Source of the DNA: Hirundichthys speculiger
Lineage: Eukaryota > Chordata > Actinopteri > Beloniformes > Exocoetidae
Assembly (NCBI GenBank): GCA_018398805.1
Contig: JAGFBZ010002020.1
Span: 124,001-188,000, forward strand
Length of the DNA stretch: 64,000 nt
Reading direction: 5' to 3'
Positions 46,536-59,579 of this stretch are shown here, one piece after another (within the stretch, counting starts at the first letter, position 1; each line of letters begins with the position of its first letter). The position numbers and the translations under genes are program-made. The notes under the pieces were generated by a model that saw nothing but the letters and a program-made list of their open reading frames with translations, was not told the DNA's origin and searched no databases.

Positions 46536-49500
46536 AATAAAAATAGGTCTGAATCTGTAGTAATTTTACACCTCCCTTTGGAGTGAATAGATTCAGGACC
46601 CGCAGCTGTTTACTTAAAGTCAGACATTCAGGAATAACTACATGACACATGACAGATTCCAAAAGTGCAGCATTTCACATAAACATTGTGTTCTGTTTTG
46701 TGGAAAGTTGAAGTGCTTTGTAAAACACTGCCCAGGTAAATCTACCTTTTTTTTTTTTTTTTTTATAGAATTATTGTTTTAATGGTTTTATCCCAGGTTG
46801 CTGTGTTTTGAACCGCAGGTTTGTCATATAAAAAAAATGAAGCACATATAAACATTAACATTAACCCATTTATGTAGGCCATATAAATCCAAGTTTTGTT
46901 TCTCGGATTCCTCTTCTCACTTCTGGTGTTCCACTTTACAGGATTCCCGATAGCTCCTTCATTCCTTTTGAAAGAAATGCAGATTTTAAAAGAGTTTTGA
47001 ATCAGACTGTTCCTTGACATCTGTGTGCATATTGAGCAGCAGCCCTGCCCTCTGACCTCTTCACTGGGCGTCCCACATGCTGCTGTGGTCCAGGACTCTG
47101 GAGTCACCAGGATGTCCAGCGGCCGGAGTTCGTAGGTCACAGTGATGACAGCGAGCACCTTGCTGCGAGACTTCTATCGGCCCACCAAAATAAACACAGG
47201 AGAGTCTGCTGCAGCCCTCCGACAACACACCCTGTCCAGCTCTGACTGAGTCTTTGAGATTAAACGCTAAGGATGCACAGAACCCTGCCTCCTATAATAA
47301 AAATACTGTCGGGGTCAGAGGTTGAGCTGGGAGATCACAGTCAACTTTTATCCCAGTGACATTGTTCCAGAGAATGCGGCTTTGCTCTGGCGGAGGGGGA
47401 GTCCGGCTGTTTTCATTTGCTGGCCTCCTGTTTGAGGAGCTTTTCACACCACCTGTTTGCCCTTCTTTTTCCAGTGCTTAGACTTCGGGCTGTGTGCCTC
47501 AGTGAAAAAGGCTAGATATGCGTATGGAGTAGGTTGACAGCCCACATCTGTCACTGCCCCTGTTAAGATCTCAAAAACGGATGCTCATATTGGGTTAATT
47601 TGTGAAACTGTACAATGACTGAGTGGTTGGAAGAACCGCTGGGGATCTCCTGACCAAACAACAAGAGAGTAAAACAGAACAGGTTTCGACACTGCAAGAA
47701 TAAGACTGTTGACTAATTTTCTTGATGATAATAATTCAATCAAAAGGGCTACATGAAAAACACAAAACTGTGGATTCTTTTTTTCTTTTTCAAAGGCAGC
47801 TAAAAATACATGAAAGGCATCCTGTATCCCCACTTTTTATTTAAGGGATGGATCTTATATTTTAAAATAAACTGTGAACACTGTACAATGGCCTGATAAG
47901 CTGTTATTAACATTAATCCACCGACTACCTTTTATCAAACCCTCTTAACCCACAATTTCTATATGTACAGAAGGTAGCTCTAATTTTGTTTTGTAAAATG
48001 CATCTTAGAGAAGATGTAATTTCATGTGCAACCAGAGCCACTGCTGTAGGTCTGGATGCATGGCATGAGACCAGGGCAGGAACTACCTATCTTTACTCTG
48101 CTAAAATATTTAGTTATATTTAGTAAAGCTGGGCATGAAAAGATGGGAACTCACTTATCACAGATATTCAGCCTTTGAAATGTGAAATCCTTGACATTTA
48201 TAGCCTGATTTTCTGTAAATACAGCATCCGTTTATGTAATCCAGGTAGCTATAGTTCTCCGCTATACCACCTCTTCTTTCAAAAAGGAAATAGTGTACAG
48301 AAGTAGTGTTTTTCTTCAAAAATCTTTTATCTGGTTCATGTTTAAGGTGATGTGTTTGTTCCCACACCATGCCAAAAAGCGGCCCACCAGTTCTCTGTAC
48401 TCAGCTTCCTGGCCACCGCAGACACAAAGCACAACTGCAAAGTATTGAATATTTCTGGAGATGACAGGACTCTGATTTAGGTTAGATGATATTAAATGTA
48501 CTTTATTCCTGTGCAATGGAAGTCTGAGGTGTATAGGTGCAGAGAAGCAGTGAAAGCACAGTCCACTGCAGTACTGCTGTTCCCCCTGACCACCCACACA
48601 GACACACAACCCTTTAATCTCCACACACTTTTGTCTGTTTTCAGGTAGTCATAATCCGGGGGATTGTATTCTTTGTTTTCTGGAGTTTTCTGCATGGTAT
48701 TGTAGGTTGAAATGTGTTGATGGTACAGGAGAACTCAAAGAAAATGATCCGAGGAGTGTTAATTGCCTAGTCCAAATCAGATGTAGGAGTTGAAAGCAGG
48801 TGAATGATGTTCTTCCATGTTCAACTCCAAACCCATGAAAATCAAGCTGCATTGAGTCCTGAAAGGTATCAGTTCACTTACCTCCTTACGTGGGCCAATA
48901 ATGGCGTTTCCAAGATCATCTATCATTATTAAAGTTAACTGGATGATATTTTTTAGGTACTGCAACAAGATAGGATGCAGCACTGGGACCTTCTCTTAGC
49001 TCAGCCAAAGGTTGGAGACGTGCTGTAGAATCCCACATAGCTGGAACACACAGGCTTTCAGTGCTCTCAGGAGAGATGTGAATTTTTTTTCTGAACTTTA
49101 CCTGTTCAAAAACATTTTCAGCTTCCTGGCTGTGTCCAGTTTTCCATCAATCAGATCTCCCCCTTGGACTTGCATTCATTCCTCACATTGTTCAACCTCA
49201 AGCATCAACCTTGTCCTGTACATCCCCTTGGTCTCTCTTAACTCTCTTAACTTTAATTTAAGTTGTTTCTGCTCTTTTCTTGCTCAGCAGCTTTATTATC
49301 TCACTGATGATCTGGTGATCCTGTTTTTTGTTTTGTGTGTGTTATTTTTTTTTTATTTTAAATGTGGAATCACCACTCTTTCCTGGTGGAGATGATGATA
49401 CACCTAAGCTAATGTTGCAACTCAGTCATGTCATTGATGTAATCTCAACGTGAATCACAGAGCATCCCAGTCTGCAGCTTCAAAACACACTTGGGGAGTT

Positions 49501-52500
49501 TCTTCAACTTCCTGTAACCACCTCATCTCCGATCTTTTGGTCCCAGGTTTACTCTGAACAGTAGATGTATCTGTGACAAGTACCACATTATGATCTACTT
49601 TTCCTCTTTTCCTTTACCACATCATAGTGTGATTTGGATTAGTAGTAAAAAAAAAAAAAAAGACAATTTATTTGTATGAAGAAAATGAGGTTTCAGAGCA
49701 ATGAAGGCTCTGGGTATTCTTAAGGCTAATACACCATTTTTTTGTATACCTAGGCTTTTATAAACCAATAAGAGTAACTGATAAAAAAAAAAAAAAAAAG
49801 GTCATAAACTTTGTAAACAAATCAGCTGGAAAACCTCATAAAGCAGTCCAGATGCTTTTTGGTTTTTATACCAGCTTTTATTTGTGAGTGTCATGGTGGG
49901 GTGCAGAGATTTTAGTGACAAAGCTGAGGTTTGTTTGAGGCAGCAGAGCTCCAGTTAGTGACCTAACAAATATCTATCTATATACTTGTGTCTCATTTTA
50001 AGAAAACCTGTTGCACTGACTGTCAGAGACTCTCATCTTCATTTTTTTTTTTTTCATCTTTTTGGCAGCAGCTTTGCTATTGCAGACTTTATTAGGGTAC
50101 AATGCAAATGACACTTGGTTGAACAAAACGTTTAGTATTTTAAATTGTTTTGTACATCCAGAATAATATAAGGAGAATAGTAAAGGCTGAGGACATAAAG
50201 AGAGTGAAACAACAAACTGCACTGTAAAGGGGGAGCCAGAAGAACCAAGAAGCTGCCGATATCAACCAGCACTGCTGCATGTGGACTTCTACGTAGAGGA
50301 TGATAGGGAGGGAGACAACAAATTACTGGACATTTGTGTAATTTATTCAGAGTACAATGCCCTCTAGATTGCAGCCTGCAACCCATTTACACAGCATCTC
50401 TCAGAAGTGGTTGGCTCGACTGAGGAGCCTGAAAGGCGTTTCTAAAGTCTCTCTGTGCTGGTGCACATTGGAATCACATGTACGCTCTACTTGATTTCTG
50501 TGTGCTATTAAGTTGAACTAACTATACCTCATCTTTATGGATTTTATACTGTACATCAGGGGCTCACAAACAAGACCAAGAAAAAAAAAGTTGTAGAATC
50601 TTTCAAATAACACAGTGAGAGATGATAACCGTTTTTGATAAATAAAAGTAAAATGAAAGCATCCACAAAGGATAGATTTCTTGGCCTTAAAAAACACATA
50701 CATTTTAAATCAGTGCTGTATCATTCCTCGCTGTCAGCAGTGCAATCACCAATCACAATCTGTCATTACTCTCTTGTGCAGACATATTTGAGGTTGTGGT
50801 TTTAAGGCCAAAAGAAGACCTCCCTTCAAGCTTTCTGCCCAGCAGAACCAGAGCATTTTCTCTTTGGAAATAAATTATAGGTAGGGTACAGACTAGACCA
50901 GAGAGCTTACCAAATATGTCAAGAATTGGTCATTTAAATACCAGTGGTTAACTTCTGGATAGTCAACAGTTTTATTTATGGCAGCAGCTGTGTTTTTTTT
51001 CTGCTTCATGCACTCTTAAATATTGTTAATAAGTAAATGCACAACCAGCTCCAGCATAAGTGCTTCATCCCTCGTTGTTTATTTTACAGGCAACTCAGGT
51101 GTGGAGTTCAGACACCTGGGTCCTCCCATCCAAGAGTCTGTGAAATATTGATCAGACAGAAAATATATGTGACTTTAGAAAACATGGTCAAGTCAATGTC
51201 CATGTGAGTCTCACATAAAAGGTGGGTAGGTATTTTATTAGATGAAACTCCTCAGCTGAATCAGTAATATCTTCCAGAGGTTATCTGGCAGCAAGAATCT
51301 GCTAACTCTACATTTAACCCTTCTCCAAAGAAATACACAAACACACAAATCTCCGTACTGAGTCCTTTGTGTGCCAGCTGGGTGTGCTCTGAATTTGATG
51401 AAGCAAGATAATACTCGCAGCCGATCATATCAGTAAGGGAGGATTCCAAAGATCAACACCAGACTCTGGAGGTAGTCACATATGGGACACATTTTTCCAG
51501 ATCCTAATAAACTTTCATCTGTGGATCTTGTGTATGTTGTGGGGCCGGATGGGCTGGGTACCATCTCCAGGCCTCCTGCAAGAGCCCCAAAGTCAAGGTG
51601 TTTTTAAAGAAGGCAGATGTAACATAAAAGCTCTGAAGTGAACACACTCTGCATTGATCTGCACATTCAGAAAACACAAACGCTCGTGCTTACATTTATT
51701 CCCATGCACACAAACACATACCGCATCATAAAGAATAAAGGGAAGGAGACTGCACAAATACATGGAACAATGACTTCAAATGTTCATTTGAAGAAGAAAA
51801 AGGGCATGAATGTTTCTGGCAGGTTTTGTAATTGCAAAGATGTAAAAGTGCTTGTTGTAACAAGTATGTTCTTTTTACATTTACGTTTACTTTACATACA
51901 GAAGAGAGCAATAGTCTGGCCACTGGAACAGATTCAAACTTCTCAAACTACCCTTTACTAAGGTCTCACACCTTGACGTTGAAGTTTATAGGAAAGTCTT
52001 TAATAAGAAGCCATCAGGACATGGAGCTGAAAACTACTTTGAGCATGATTACTTTAGAGGACTTACATTTATTGACTGATCCGGCACTTTTATTCAAAGT
52101 GACTTATGACTGAGGAAGAGATAGAGGGCATTGTGGGGTTCACTACATTACCGAGGACACTAGTAGACTAATCAGACAGTTGCAATTATACTCCTGATGT
52201 TACTAGATGTTGATGTCAGATTGAAGAAAATAAGGCGACCTCTCAAACTGTAATGGTTGGATTAATGTTCTTTGGGCATGTGTTGCAGCCAGTGGTGCAA
52301 GAGAACATTTTGAAAGGAAGAATTTGATTTAGTCCTAACACCTAGAATTTCTGGAAGCTAAGATTACAATGTCTTTGCTGCTACGATAGAACAATAATAC
52401 TAAGCACACTTCAAAATGTGCTGTGGACCTTTAGACGTGCAAGTCCCCAAAAATAAATATAATTGACAATCAAAGAGAGGGGTATGCAAAATGAATCTCA

Positions 52501-53129
52501 AAGCTGAATAAAGGCATGAAGATTCCTCGGATAGAAAAAAAACAAGAAAAATCTTAGTCCCTACGGATAGCAGTTGTGTTACTTGCCAATAGGATGAGCC
52601 GTTATCATACAGGGGGCTCAAACCTCTCTTTTCTTTTTTTGCCATTTTAAAACTCTAGAGGAAACAAACAAAAATAGAATGTTAAAAAAATAACATAATG
52701 TATACTTTCTTCAACATTCATGCTTTTAGAAATAATGTGATTTTTTTAAATTCTCTTAATTAGTCACAGTAACTAAAACTGTGAATGAGGATGCTCAGAC
52801 TCTTCCATGCTGCTGTATTCATTGAAACATGGAAGCATACTTGGAAATCAGATTTTTTTTTCCCCTCATGAACCAGAGACATAAGTTTCACAGTGAACTT
52901 ACCTGTTATCTTTGAACCTGACATGAGGTGCCAGATGTTTATAACTCCAGCACAGGAAGTCCAGCAGATGTTTCCCTGGTACTGTGTGCAACGTCGGCCT
53001 AAATAGTGTAAACCAACCAATCCAATCCAATCCAAGACTTTTTCTGAATTCACTTCCTCAGGCTCCTTTTTTTCTTTCTTTTTTTTTTTTTTGTAATTTA
53101 ATTCAAGATAAATGCAGCCCTCTTTTCAA

Positions 53130-53151
53130 CCCCCCCCCCCCCCCCCCCCCC
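53130..53151. repeat. Poly(C)22 run
   Basis: An uninterrupted C run. Confidence 0.9.
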
Positions 53152-55332
53152 AATTTAATTTGATCAGAAAATCTGCTGACGCAGGTTAGTTCCCCACTCA
53201 TGTGAAACCAATTTAAAGCAGCACATAGAAGCCTGCTGCAGCGCCCCGAACAGGCGGGTGATCGGCTCATTTTCTTTGGGAAGAACCCTTGAATTGGCCG
53301 TAGATGTGTGAATCTGCAGCTCTGGTCTTCTCTGCAGGGACACAGAGGCAAGTTCACACTTTGAATGACCTCAGCACAGAGCTGACAACAAAACAGCTCA
53401 TTGAGATTCACACATAAACACTGGCTACCACACATTGATCAATGAATGACTAAATGAAAGTTCACGTATGATGCAGTGATTTATTATGGATTCTTATATA
53501 ATTCTCAGGAAAATAAGATTTGATTTAATCTCAAACAACGGTCTGCAAGTTTGATGTGAATTAACCTCCGCATTAATTAGTGCAACAAATCTGCTTTACT
53601 AGAATGTTGCTAAATTAATTTTTTTGCATGTTTGTTTGTTTGCATTTAATAACAATGCTTTTCATATTGTATGTTTTTTCAAACAAAAGATACATAGAAA
53701 AGTTTATCAACATCATGTAAATACATGTACTGTATCCTTTACTAGTATATGGCATGGCACATTTGGAGATTAGAGGAGTAGTGGTGAAACAGTTTTTAAA
53801 ATTTTTTTCTGTTGATTGATCACCGACCTGTATATTTCATCCTGGCTTATTGTGATTCCGGTTTCTGAACTGTTTACTTTTGGGAAGATACGTCATGAAA
53901 TATATTGTAAAACACTTTATTTTTTTAAACTCATTTATGTTCCTACCAAAGCATCCCCATCTGATGGCTCATAGAAATATAAAACTGTAAATGTTTTGCT
54001 CTCACAATTGAGCTTATCAGTATGATTGCACAGACCTCTGAACATCCCATAACCTGGTGGAAGAAAGCGAGCCATTAATATTTTGTGCCTGCATCATGGA
54101 AAGCCACGCTGATTATAGATGTGATGAAGTCATGCATTTTCTATGTCTAGCTGTCAAACCTGTCCCATGGTTACCAGGGAGATGCTCCAGCAGGTGGTGA
54201 CACCATGTTCTGTTAAAGTAAAGTAACACAGGAACAAGAGTAAAGTCACACAATTCTAATAAATAAACAAGAATTAATGTGGTAATACATATTTACACTA
54301 AAGAGTTAAAACAGGGGCCTCTTAGTTGAAACTCTTGCAGTGATTTTCCATCACTGTCATCCTCTTCTTCTCCAACATTTAGGATTTTTTTTTCCCCTGT
54401 CTTTCTTCTTCATTAGTGTGAGGGACAAGTAAAGTAGTGTGCCTACCACAGAAGATCTTTTCAGTGGTCCCATCTTGTGATTTTAACGTCTAAATTACAC
54501 ACTGCCACCGCATGGGACTTTGTTTAAATTTACTGAAAGGCATAAAACATGTAGATATGAATATGCCTCGCTGGTTCTCTAAAATGTGACAATAATTGAC
54601 AAGGTAACAAGTAAGTAACAAGGATAAATGTGAGTGAAATTGAGGCAGAGTATTACAAAGAATGGCTGAATCAAGTCGTTCTCTACCGCAGGTGCTGTTG
54701 TCCTGGTACTATGACATGAGACAAATCTTTCTTTTGCAGAAACACTCACAAAGACTAACCGCCAGAGAGAAGTTAAGCTCATTTTTACCAAAAGACAAAG
54801 AATGGGATCAAGACTGATGTCATGTGTTTTGCAAGTGGGAAAAGCAGCTCGCCATTATACCTGGAAATAGCTCAAAATATTCCTCAGCACTGAAGGCGAC
54901 ACCACTCAGATGTCTTCCAAGCATATGTTTTTGAAAGTCTAGTGCAACATGCAGCATGCCCATAATGGCAGAGAGCGAGCTGCTCTTATTCTAAACCTCT
55001 TTGTGCTCACACACTGTGTTATGATTCCCATTATGCTGAGAACGTCTGTGTTTTTCTTCTCTGAGGTGCGTAAAAAGGCCTTGTAAAGACGGGATGTCTC
55101 TTTTATGTGAAATTAAATAAGATCAGCTTTGGGCCTCTCTCCTTCCTGTTCCGCTTTCCGTTTTATGTTCGTCTCCATTCCCGAACAAAGCCGCCTCTCC
55201 ACGGTGTATTAATGCCCATCAAAGGCCTCAATCAACTTGCTTTGCCACAGGCTAAAGTCAGACCGGAGAGGCTAAAGTTTAATGCCATCAGTGCAGCGAG
55301 GATGTGGGCTCATGTCTCTTCCATGTCCTTTA

Positions 55333-55370
55333 TGTGCGTGTGTGTGCGTGTGTGTGTGTGTGTGTGTGTT
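55333..55370. repeat. (TG)n microsatellite
   Basis: A TG run with two TGCG variants. Confidence 0.9.
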
Positions 55371-57999
55371 TTTAGCCATTCACAAATATCTTGTAAAGTC
55401 TGGTTGTTGGTGCAAGATGTAGGAAAACAGCCACTGAAGGACCAGTTTAGGGTCACTGACTATGACAACAGTCTTGCTCATTGTGCCAAGAGGACAATGT
55501 CTGCATGTTTTTCACTGAGAGGGAGGAAAAGGCATCAAATGAAACATAATTACGCAGGGCTTCCGAAAAGAATAATTTGTCACGGTTGTGAGTCAATAGT
55601 GTCATAGTTTGGAAGTTTCCGGCAAATGAGATATGTTTAAAAAGAAGCTGCCAACCGGCTGTCTGCTGACTTTTCCCTTCCTGAGTGGAATATTGTTTTT
55701 TGTTTTTTTTCAACTTTGATTTACTTCCCCTTTTTTTTGTGCTCTGAGCAGAGCTTTGTACGAACACTGGGAGGAAAAAAAAATGCAAGAAAATAAAAAC
55801 TCCTATTGTTTTTACAGGAAAACACAATGAGCCAATTAAGACTAAAGAGGCTGTTTCAGACTGAGAATTTTCAACAGACGAATACAAATACACTGCATAT
55901 TATTTAATGCAATCGTGTAAAAGTATAAACAAATAATAAGTTCTTTCTCATCTTGAGTGATTCCCTCTGAAAAAAAGGCTTCATCAAGGGCTTCACTTTG
56001 ACCTTCAAACATCAACAGATGCAAAGAGCAACTTTCTTTATCTCTTAATCGTTACAGTCAGAGTTTACATTTTTCACCTGTGTAATCAGTGCTGACCTTC
56101 TTCTGAAGGAAATTGACTCATTCTTTCTATACTTTTCAAAAACTGGTGTCTCTAGAGATAAAAGAGGATGCTGAGGCATCTTCTCTGCACAAACGCTCTA
56201 ACTGAGTCTGCGTGTGAGCGTCTGTGTTTAAATGGTCCGTTATTCCCAGCAGGTGGGCCTACTGTCAGGGGGAAGCATTCACTCACATCACCAGAAAACT
56301 GACACTTCACTGGCACTCACTGTTTTTAGCAGCGAAGTCCCTCATGCTCCCATTTTGATCATCCCGGGTTTGAAAACAGACACTGTGCTTGGTTCTTATA
56401 ATAAACCAATTATGGTTGGTAGGACTGACGACTTCCTTCTGCCTGTGAAATAAAACATCCAATTGCTTTTTCATTCCAAAGGTAATATGAAGCACATCAT
56501 CTTCCCTCCTTTGTTTCCTGTGGTTATAGACATCCTGGAGCTATCCTGCAGATAAACAGCAACAAATACAGCTTCTTCTTATCTCTAAATTCATGCACCA
56601 GTTAAGTGGCCTTAACTGGTTAAATGACCAAAGAAGTCCTCAAATATGGAGAACCACATCAGAAGCACACTTCAAACAAAATAATGAAATAATAAATAAT
56701 GACCACTTACTACTTAATATCCGCTCTCTGCTCAGAATAGCACAAACAGGAGTAAGCTGTTCCAGCAGGTTGAAAGTTTGGCTAAGTGATCATTAACTCT
56801 GGTTCACTGCTATAAATTAAGCTGCTGACATGTAGAGAGAAAGTAATTAGATATTTTGTTTGACTGTGAGAGATGAAACATAAACTGCTGTAAAATCATT
56901 TCACCTTCTCCTACACCCCCCCGAGGGACAGGGGTTCCAAGCAGAGCGTGAACATCAGCAGTATGGACACCTCTCATTCCCATCCTCTTAATTTAAAAAT
57001 CCAATCAAGCCACTGCAGCCGGTTTCCTCTCCTCTTTCTCTCAATTGCTTTCCTTGTTTTTTCTCTTGCATATGTGTGCATGTGCGCACCATCTGTGCAT
57101 GACTGTGTGAATACGTTTGTGTCTTCACTGCGGTGTGTGCCAGCAAAGAGATTCTCAATGTGAGGCTGTCTCTTTTTTTTTTTTTTCTGGTCCTTATATG
57201 CTATGTAGATATGTTCAGTTTTGACCAATATTGCACAACAGAAGAGGCCGGGGTGCATCCTGACAGACATCAGTGTGCGAATATGTGCAGTTTCTATTTC
57301 TCTCTCCTTTTTAAAAAGCTGAGGAAAATAATTTAAATTTTAATTTTTCTGAACAATCATTCATGTGTGTCCGTTGTGTGTGTTTGTGTGTCAACATGTA
57401 GAAATACAGAATTAAAAGAAATCATTTGCCCCAGTGCTAAAAAAAAAATGGAGTTAGTCATGCAATTGCTGTAAACTGAAAGGGTAAATTGTAATTTTGG
57501 AGAATAATTTACATGAAACTGAAAATGTGTTTTGGGACAAACAATGTCCAACAGGGATAATTGTCTTTTCATAAACCTTTACTATCATCCATGATGTACA
57601 AGAGGTCATTTCTTGATGTGAATGTGCTTACATTTTACTGAATTAACATATGTATTTTAAAAAGCCAAGAAAAACAGGTAAATAACATTTTGGGGGTGGG
57701 GGATGGCTTCAAATAGTTAAAAATTAAATAGGACATGCTTGGTTTGTAAAGGCAATTATAATTAAAGAAGAAAAACAAGAGAAAAAACTCTGCAACATAC
57801 GTGTCCACATGGGTTTCTAGGCTTTCTAATTTATTGGTTAAAAATAAATAAAATAAAAAAGATACCAAAAAAAGTAATATTTCCGTTCATCTAAAATAAT
57901 ATACTCTTTAATTTACTACTAGTCTACTATTGGAATAACTCACAAAAGCGGACAGAAAAGGATCCAGTGGTGAAGAGCAACCTGTGCGCAGGGCTTCAG

Positions 58000-59227
58000 A
58001 TAAAACTGACAGTTTGATTCTTCCACGTGGGCCACAGATCACCGCGCACTGATCTCAGATCAGCAGAAATGTCTCTTCTCAGTCTGTGCGACGCTTTTTG
58101 CTTTGAGCAGCCACAGAGAGCGCGACTTTCAGCGGCGGCGCACGTGAACGCAGCACTTCCAACTGATTATCAGTGGTCTAAAGATGACAGGCGGCCGCGC
58201 GCCTCAGCTCTAAAATCAGATTTGCTGTCTCACATATTATCAGCACAGTCTGATCATGATACAATTTTCTTCAATCGGCACAAGGGCGTATTTTCTGAAA
58301 TGAAATGAAAAGCTTCAGAGAAAAATACAAAAGTGGATTTATGAGTTTACAAAATAGGTTGTTGAGTATGTTAGTCCCGCATGCCAGCGTTGGTTGGATT
58401 ATATCATAAATTATCATGATAAGCGCTTTTTTACTGTTTTTCGTAAAGCTTTAACAAATACATCTTCAGAATCACTCATCATCTAAACTTCAAATGCTTT
58501 TTGTGGCCGGGTCGAAACGTTTTGTGGCTGAAATTAGGATGAAAATGACTCTAAAATCAGTTTCAAGGGATAACTGCTGCGCGGAAAAGCCCCTAAAAAA
58601 AAAAACCCTTTAAACACAGTTTCATTCAGATGCCACACTTGGATGAAAATGAAAATCTGTTGAATCTGGATGGTTTGCCCTTGATGAACCACTGTGAATG
58701 AAGCGTAAAATTGTGCGCTCTCCGCCCCAGCGCCGTCACTCACAGCTTTCATTCATATCCAGGGCTCATTAATGTCATGAGTTTAGGCCCCCCCCCCGCC
58801 CCCCGCCCCGTTTTGCAAGCTTTTTTCCCCCCTTCTTTCTAGCAAATAAGCGACCTAACTCGTTTATGTCATCAGCATAATCACTTGGGAGAGGTCCTGA
58901 AAGCCAAGAGATCTGGGAGCCATCCTCCGAGGAGAGACGGGTTTGTGTAAGTCTCCTCCGACCTGAGGGGAGCTCGGGAGTGTTTGGTCAACGGCAGCGG
59001 TTCCTGGAAAAGATCTGAATCGTTTTATAACCAAACCCAGCTGCGGGCTGCAGTCCCTGCGTGCATGCGTTTGCGTGCGTGAATGAGGTAGAGTGAGAGA
59101 AAGGGGTTCCTGTGCCTCCTTTTTCCAAAAGAGAGAGATAGGAGGGAGGGAGGGAGGAAAAAAAAAAAAGTTTGGACTTGTTCTCCCCTTGACTCGTTTT
59201 TTTTTTTTTTTTTTTTTTTTTTAAGGC
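58000..59227 (+). promoter_or_regulatory. alx4 5' flank, promoter and 5' UTR
   Basis: GC content and CpG frequency rise sharply compared with the interval to the left. Block 58025-58260 has 'gcggcggcgcacgtgaacgcag' and 'aggcggccgcgcgcc'. Nearer the gene are a C-rich run (58790-58808), AGCATAATCAC-type homeodomain words, and an AT-rich TTTTATAACC near 59014-59023 that could serve as a TATA box. A 26-base T run (59197-59222) lies directly before the start codon. The TSS is not determined. Confidence 0.45.
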
Positions 59228-59579
59228 ATGAACGGCGAGACTTGCGTTTCATACGGCGATATGACATCCATGGATTCATATTATAGCCCCTCCGCCGCGC
59301 AAGTTAGGGATCACCAGACGGAGCACTTTAGGACGTTCCCAGCTACTGACACCAAATACAGCCCCGCCGCCTTCCTGTCCGACAAAGGTCAGGCTTACGG
59401 AGAAAAGTCCCGGAGCCCCTTCCAGCAGGAGTGTCAGTCATTGGATGCGGCCGCAGCTGGGCAAGGCTCTTTCAGCAAATACCACCTCTTCATGCAGAGG
59501 TCTGCCTGCAAAACTCCCCCAGAAGAGGACAAACTGCACCAGGACAGAGGACACGGCGGGGCGCTCATCCCGTCCTATG
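59228..59579 (+). CDS. alx4: ALX homeobox 4, first coding exon
   Basis: Alx4 is a paired-class homeodomain transcription factor in the nucleus, with roles in limb and craniofacial patterning. The exon encodes 117 residues plus one base before a GTAAGT donor (59580-59585). The start MNGETCVSYGDMTSMDSYYS matches the vertebrate ALX4 N-terminus, and YLFMQRSACKTPP-like DNA (here HLFMQRSACKTPPEEDKL) matches its conserved middle block. The long Gln/Pro tract of the mammalian protein between these blocks is missing. The homeodomain and the C-terminal OAR motif lie in later exons beyond the window. Fish have alx4a and alx4b; the copy cannot be decided here. The ATG is the only in-frame start that gives the conserved N-terminus. 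Confidence 0.93.

Larger units (their letters stand above)
46540..57990. other. Long gene-free interval upstream of alx4
   Basis: No convincing exon, RNA gene or transposon protein is seen over 11 kb. Simple runs lie at 53130-53151 (poly C) and 55333-55370 (TG)n. Several blocks are less AT-rich and unique-looking (46990-47480, 55095-55330), which would fit conserved regulatory DNA, but that cannot be shown from one sequence. Confidence 0.45.

Noticed and set aside
49012..49395. 127-codon plus-strand frame
   Set aside because: The translation is rich in Ser, Phe and Leu from CT-rich DNA, without a motif, and there is no splice or start context.
58027..58308. 93-codon plus-strand frame upstream of alx4
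   Set aside because: The CpG-rich promoter region gives open frames by composition. No similarity to a known protein is seen, and it cannot be joined to alx4 exon 1 in a sensible way.
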